NCBI GenBank assembly: GCA_913009825.1
Contig: CAJVYQ010000020.1
Span: 1-64,000, forward strand
Origin: an uncultured Deferribacteres bacterium
GTDB taxonomy: Bacteria > Zhuqueibacterota > JdFR-76 > DREG01
Direction of reading: 5' to 3'
Length of the DNA: 64,000 nt
This document shows positions 59,682-64,000 of the stretch, piece by piece. Within the stretch, counting starts at the first letter, position 1. Every line of letters starts with the position of its first letter. The notes beneath the pieces are model-generated. The model worked only from the letters and a program-made list of their open reading frames with translations. It had not been told where the DNA came from and did not search any database. A program made the position numbers and the translations under genes.

Positions 59682-59900
59682 ATGAAGCAAAAATCATTTG
59701 AAGAAGCCATACAACGCCTGGAAAAAATTGTTGCGGAGTTGGAATCCGGCGAAATCCCTCTCGAGGAATCTATCAAACTGTTTGAAGAGGGAATGGGCCT
59801 GGCAAAATTCTGCATGGATAAACTGAATCAGGCGGAAAAAAAACTGATGAAATTGACCAAAAAGGGAGAAGACGGCTTTCAGTTGGAACTACTTCCCTGA
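59682..59900 (+). CDS. xseB: Exodeoxyribonuclease VII small subunit
   Basis: KSFEEAIQRLEKIVAELESGEIPLEESIKLFEEGMGLAKFCMDKLNQAEKKL. Confidence 0.96.
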   Translation: MKQKSFEEAIQRLEKIVAELESGEIPLEESIKLFEEGMGLAKFCMDKLNQAEKKLMKLTKKGEDGFQLELLP

Positions 59901-59981
59901 TCGCCTCGGTTCGATTAAAGGTTGCCTTAAGCAGGTAAAAGTGAGATTTTACCGGGAACTATAAAACAGTTGAAAGATATC

Positions 59982-61910
59982 ATGTCCGATTCAATTCTGC
60001 AAAAAGTGAATTATCCCAAAGATTTAAAGAACCTGTCCATCGATCAATTGAACCAACTGACGGATGAATTACGCCACTATCTTCTGGATGTTGTTTCTAC
60101 GGTAGGCGGTCATCTTGCCCCCGGTTTGGGTGTGGTAGAATTAACCGTGGCGCTTCATTATGTGTTTAACACTCCGCAAGATAAGATTGTCTGGGATGTG
60201 GGACACCAGGCGTACATTCATAAAATTTTAACCGGCAGAAAAGACCGGTTTCCTACCATTCGTCAGTTAGACGGCATCAGCGGGTTCCCTAAAATTGACG
60301 AGAGCGAGTACGACACGTTCGGCGTCGGTCATGCCAGCACCTCCATCTCTGCTGCTCTGGGTATGGCGTGCGCCAGAGATCATTTTCAGGAAGATTACAA
60401 GGTCATTGCTGTTATCGGTGATGGCGCTATGACCGGCGGAATTGCTTTTGAAGGACTTAACAACGCCGGCATGCTCAAAAAAGACCTCATTGTTATTTTA
60501 AATGATAACAAAATGTCCATTTCCCCCAATGTGGGCGCCCTGGCGCAATATCTCACTTCCATCATAACCGCACCCAGCTACAATAAACTGAAAGATGATA
60601 TCTGGGAACTGACCGGAAGACTGGACAAACTTGGCAATAAAATCCGTGCCAGCGTTGGGCGAATCCAGAAAGCGCTCAAGTCGGTTCTGGTGCCGGGCGT
60701 TGTTTTTGAGAGACTGGGTTTCCGTTATTTTGGACCTGTCGACGGCCACAATCTGACTATGCTGATCAGAATTCTGAACCAGATCAAAAACCGGAAAGGA
60801 CCGATCCTGGTTCATATTCTGACAAAAAAAGGGAAAGGGTACCTGCCGGCGGAAAATAATGCCAGCATTTTTCACGGACTCGGCGCCTTCGATCAGGCAA
60901 CCGGAACCGTGAAAAAAAAATCCAAGTCGCCGTCTTATACGGAAGTCTTTGGCAAAACCATCTTAGCATTGGCGCAAAAAGATAAACGGATTGTTGGAAT
61001 CACGGCGGCTATGGCGGACGGAACGGGATTGATCCATTTACGCCGTGAGTTGCCGGATCAGTTTTATGATGTGGGAATTGCCGAACAACATGCAGTTACC
61101 TTTGCCTGCGGTCTGGCGCTGCAGGGGATGAAACCGGTTGTGGCCATCTATTCCACATTTTTGCAAAGAGCGTTCGATCAGTTGATTCACGATGTAGGCA
61201 TTCAAAAAATTCCCCTTGTTTTTGCTCTTGACCGCGCCGGTCTGGTTGGCGGGGACGGCGCTACGCACCACGGCGCTTTCGACCTGAGCTACCTGCGTTT
61301 GATTCCCAACTTTGTAGTAATGGCGCCCAAGGATGAACCGGAGCTACAGGATATGCTGCAAACCGCCATCCAATATAATGAAGGTCCTGTCGCAATTCGC
61401 TATCCACGCGGCACTGGGAGGGGTTCGCCTATGAAATCCGATTTTAAAACCATCCCCATCGGAGAGAGTGAAACGCTGCGTTCCGGCGTGGACATTGCGC
61501 TGCTTGGCGTGGGAAAGTCTGTGTTTACTTTGAACCGGGTGGCCGATCTGTTGGCGCCGGAACAGATCTCGGCCCGGGTGGAAAATATGCGTTTCATCAA
61601 ACCGTTGGATAAAGAAAAATTGTCCGATCTGGCGGAACGGTTTTCTCTGTTAGTAACGCTGGAAGACAATACGTTGCAGGGTGGTTTCGGCAGCGCAGTG
61701 CGGGAATTTTTGGGAACCATGCAAAAAGCAAAAGTGAAAATTGTTTCATTCGGTTTGCCGGATCAATTTGTTGATCATGGCAGCGTGGATTTGTTACAGC
61801 AAAGATTGGAATTGACTCCGGAAAAATTGGCAGAGAAAATCGGTAGATTATTTCGCTTTGATGAAATTAAACCGGTGGTCGGTATGGAAGTGTCTGGAAT
61901 GAATCATTAA
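59982..61910 (+). CDS. dxs: 1-deoxy-D-xylulose-5-phosphate synthase
   Basis: STVGGHLAPGLGVVELTVALHYVF; DVGHQAYIHKILTGRKDRF; GDGAMTGGIAFEGLNNAG; FERLGFRYFGPVDGHN; HVLTKKGKGY-like segment; YDVGIAEQHAVTFACGLA. Start assigned to ATG 59982. Confidence 0.97.
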   Translation: MSDSILQKVNYPKDLKNLSIDQLNQLTDELRHYLLDVVSTVGGHLAPGLGVVELTVALHYVFNTPQDKIVWDVGHQAYIHKILTGRKDRFPTIRQLDGISGFPKIDESEYDTFGVGHASTSISAALGMACARDHFQEDYKVIAVIGDGAMTGGIAFEGLNNAGMLKKDLIVILNDNKMSISPNVGALAQYLTSIITAPSYNKLKDDIWELTGRLDKLGNKIRASVGRIQKALKSVLVPGVVFERLGFRYFGPVDGHNLTMLIRILNQIKNRKGPILVHILTKKGKGYLPAENNASIFHGLGAFDQATGTVKKKSKSPSYTEVFGKTILALAQKDKRIVGITAAMADGTGLIHLRRELPDQFYDVGIAEQHAVTFACGLALQGMKPVVAIYSTFLQRAFDQLIHDVGIQKIPLVFALDRAGLVGGDGATHHGAFDLSYLRLIPNFVVMAPKDEPELQDMLQTAIQYNEGPVAIRYPRGTGRGSPMKSDFKTIPIGESETLRSGVDIALLGVGKSVFTLNRVADLLAPEQISARVENMRFIKPLDKEKLSDLAERFSLLVTLEDNTLQGGFGSAVREFLGTMQKAKVKIVSFGLPDQFVDHGSVDLLQQRLELTPEKLAEKIGRLFRFDEIKPVVGMEVSGMNH

Positions 61911-62009
61911 AAATAAACAACAATATTGTATGGTTATTATAGTACGAGTGTTCTGTAAAAACGTCTCATTAACTAATGATTTTGAAGATTAATGAAAATT
62001 AACTAATAT

Positions 62010-62141
62010 CTGAATTGAGCGATTCTCATGTCATTTAGGAGAAATCTTTTTAAATCTTAGCAATAAACTAACAAGATTCCTACTGAATGACATCTCACTC
62101 TTTGGGTGGTTGTCTCAAGTACAGAATCGCTCAATTTAGGT
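62010..62141. repeat. MITE-like element, family C copy 5
   Basis: ctgaattgagcgattct ... agaatcgctcaatttaggt; interior caagattcctactgaatgacat shared with copies 3 and 4. Confidence 0.85.
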
Positions 62142-62162
62142 AATAAATGGAGACATTAAAGT

Positions 62163-63074
62163 ATGAAAAAGTTACAAATAATTTTACTAATGACTGTTTC
62201 TCTTTTGTTATTATCTACCATTGTTTATGCTCAAGAGAAATATGGTTTGATTATTATTGCTCATGGTTCACCTATGCCTCAATGGAACGAACCAGTTCTA
62301 AAACTTGAAAAAGAAGTTGAAACCATAATGTCCCAAAAGGGAAATAATCAATTCAGTGCTATTCGCGTTGCATTGATGGAATTTAACGAGCCTTCAATAA
62401 ATACAGTAATTAAAGATTTTGAAAACATAGGTATTGATAAAGTTTATACGATACCATTATTAATTGCTCCATCAGGACATTCTTTATTTGATATTCCAAC
62501 TATTTTAGGTTTGTATAGCGAAAAAGATATCATAAATGAAATTAAAAGCGAAGGAACAGATATTGTTAATACAAAAGTGAAAATAACAATTGGCCCAACA
62601 TTAAATAATAGCGATATCCTAAAAAATTCCATGTTGGATAGAGTTAAAGAATTATCAACAACACCAGATTCTGAAGGTGTAGTTCTTCTTGCACATGGAG
62701 ATGAGCATTTTGAGCCAATTTGGTCTTCTATGTGTAGAGAAATTGGTTATTTTGTGTGTGCTAAAACAGGAATTAAATATTTTGATTATGCTTTTGTGGA
62801 AGTTGGTCAATCTTTTGCAACCGAAGGTGTCTCGACAATTTTGAAAGAAACCGAAAAAAAAGAAAAAATTATTGTAGTTGGATTATACCTTTCAATGGGT
62901 GTTGAAAAAATGGCAAACACTTCTGCTTCATTTATGATGGGTAAAAAAAGTGAAACGAAAAAATTGTTTGCTGATAAAAAAATTCGTTTTGCAAAAAGGG
63001 GAATTTTGCCGGATAAACGAATTTCAGAATGGATAGTTGATACAGCGATAGATTGGGTAGACGGATTACAGTGA
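62163..63074 (+). CDS. Secreted CbiX/sirohydrochlorin chelatase-like protein
   Basis: Signal peptide MKKLQIILLMTVSLLLLSTIVYAQ; tandem chelatase-like motifs YGLIIIAHGSPMPQWNEPV and VVLLAHGDEHFEPIWSSM. Confidence 0.72.
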   Translation: MKKLQIILLMTVSLLLLSTIVYAQEKYGLIIIAHGSPMPQWNEPVLKLEKEVETIMSQKGNNQFSAIRVALMEFNEPSINTVIKDFENIGIDKVYTIPLLIAPSGHSLFDIPTILGLYSEKDIINEIKSEGTDIVNTKVKITIGPTLNNSDILKNSMLDRVKELSTTPDSEGVVLLAHGDEHFEPIWSSMCREIGYFVCAKTGIKYFDYAFVEVGQSFATEGVSTILKETEKKEKIIVVGLYLSMGVEKMANTSASFMMGKKSETKKLFADKKIRFAKRGILPDKRISEWIVDTAIDWVDGLQ

Positions 63075-63428
63075 ATTTAATCCATGTATATTAATTGTTG
63101 GATACAAATTTCTTCAGTAAAGTTATATGATTTTATCATATATTCTTTTTTGTTTATATGTGCGGTTTGATTGTTGAAGATAAAATTATTTTAAAGACTA
63201 TTTCTATAGATGTTTTTAATTTACGGTATATTAAGCACATAACAATTGGCTTAAGTCTTCCGCAAGGGCGATGGCGTAAATCGGACGTTTGATGGTTTCT
63301 TTGAAGTATCGTGTATTTGTTAACGTATTGTTTGCATTATCCTTGCAGCAGCTTAGCTAAATCGTTTTATTCTATTTTCGATGGAAGCGCCTAGGAATGA
63401 ACCTCATTTAACATCCGGACTGAAAATT

Positions 63429-64000
63429 ATGAGATTTGGCATCATCGCAAATTTGGACAAGAAGAAAGTGCAGACTGTCCTCCCCGATTTTCTGGAAAAA
63501 CTGTATTCGGAAGGAATCCCGGCAGTTATCACAGAAGAGGTAGCATCCCAATATCTTCTGCATCCGGACTATTTTAAAGTGTACTCCAGAAATGAATTGG
63601 GCGATCATTGTGATATGGTAATCTCCTTCGGCGGCGATGGCACTTTGCTTGGTGCGGCAAAGGATGTCAATGCTTCCGGTGTGCCCATCCTGGGCGTCAA
63701 TGTGGGACGGTTTGGATTTTTAACGGAAATTTCCGTGCAGGAGCTTTATGAAAAATTAGCTGATTTGATTGCCGGTAACTACCAAATTGAAGACCGGATG
63801 ACTTTGCAAATTACCGTGGTGAAAAATCTGAATAAATTCAGTTACTTTGCCTTCAACGATTTGGTTTTGGAAAAAGGATCCTACACACGAACCATTCTTA
63901 TAGAAACCTACATCAACGAAGAATATTTGAACACTTATAATGCGGACGGCCTGCTGGTCTGTACCCCAACCGGTTCAACAGCTTATTCTCTTTCGGCCGG
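63429..64000 (+). CDS. nadK: NAD kinase, 3'-truncated by window end
   Basis: MRFGIIANLDKKKVQTVLPDFLEKL; DMVISFGGDGTLLGAAKDV; ILGVNVGRFGFLTEIS; YNADGLLVCTPTGSTAYSLSA. Missed by the ORF track because there is no stop in the window. Confidence 0.94.
   Translation, partial: MRFGIIANLDKKKVQTVLPDFLEKLYSEGIPAVITEEVASQYLLHPDYFKVYSRNELGDHCDMVISFGGDGTLLGAAKDVNASGVPILGVNVGRFGFLTEISVQELYEKLADLIAGNYQIEDRMTLQITVVKNLNKFSYFAFNDLVLEKGSYTRTILIETYINEEYLNTYNADGLLVCTPTGSTAYSLSA

Noticed and set aside
1321-62141. Possible CRISPR array from repeated short sequences
   Set aside because: Repeats are dispersed inverted-repeat elements kilobases apart, not regularly spaced direct repeats, and no cas genes are present.
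1-64000. tRNA or rRNA genes
   Set aside because: No cloverleaf with TTCRANNC-type arms or rRNA signature was recognised by eye; a tRNAscan-SE/Infernal run would be decisive.

Overview
The window is a chromosomal segment of a Gram-negative bacterium, probably FCB-group or Calditrichota-like. That placement is an inference from a PorU/PorV-like type IX secretion pair with a sorting-domain tail and a 31-aa COX24/AURKAIP1-like basic protein. About 45 coding regions can be supported. Left part: a probable group II intron 5' ribozyme fragment (minus strand), then an unusual duplicated cluster of cytidylate-kinase-like proteins, a histidine kinase, receivers, TauE/SafE permeases and a PF09608/TIGR02186-like membrane protein. 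This is followed by an orphan MtaB-type methanol:corrinoid methyltransferase with a decayed YdeI-like pseudogene. Middle: a minus-strand exopolysaccharide cluster (about 11.5-21.9 kb) with a glucuronyl C5-epimerase-like protein, a Tat-type class V aminotransferase, an AGCS symporter pseudogene, and the PorU/PorV-like pair. Right part: an RsbW/STAS pair, mpl, a DUF4143-type ATPase, a minus-strand run of five two-component/GGDEF genes behind gcvPB, then sppA, HU, xseA, xseB, dxs, an AT-rich secreted CbiX-like protein and the 5' part of nadK. Intergenic spaces hold several families of MITE-like inverted-repeat elements, some nested; one forms the 3' end of a CDS. No tRNA, rRNA or CRISPR array was recognised. 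All calls come from reading the sequence and motif recall; no database search was run.
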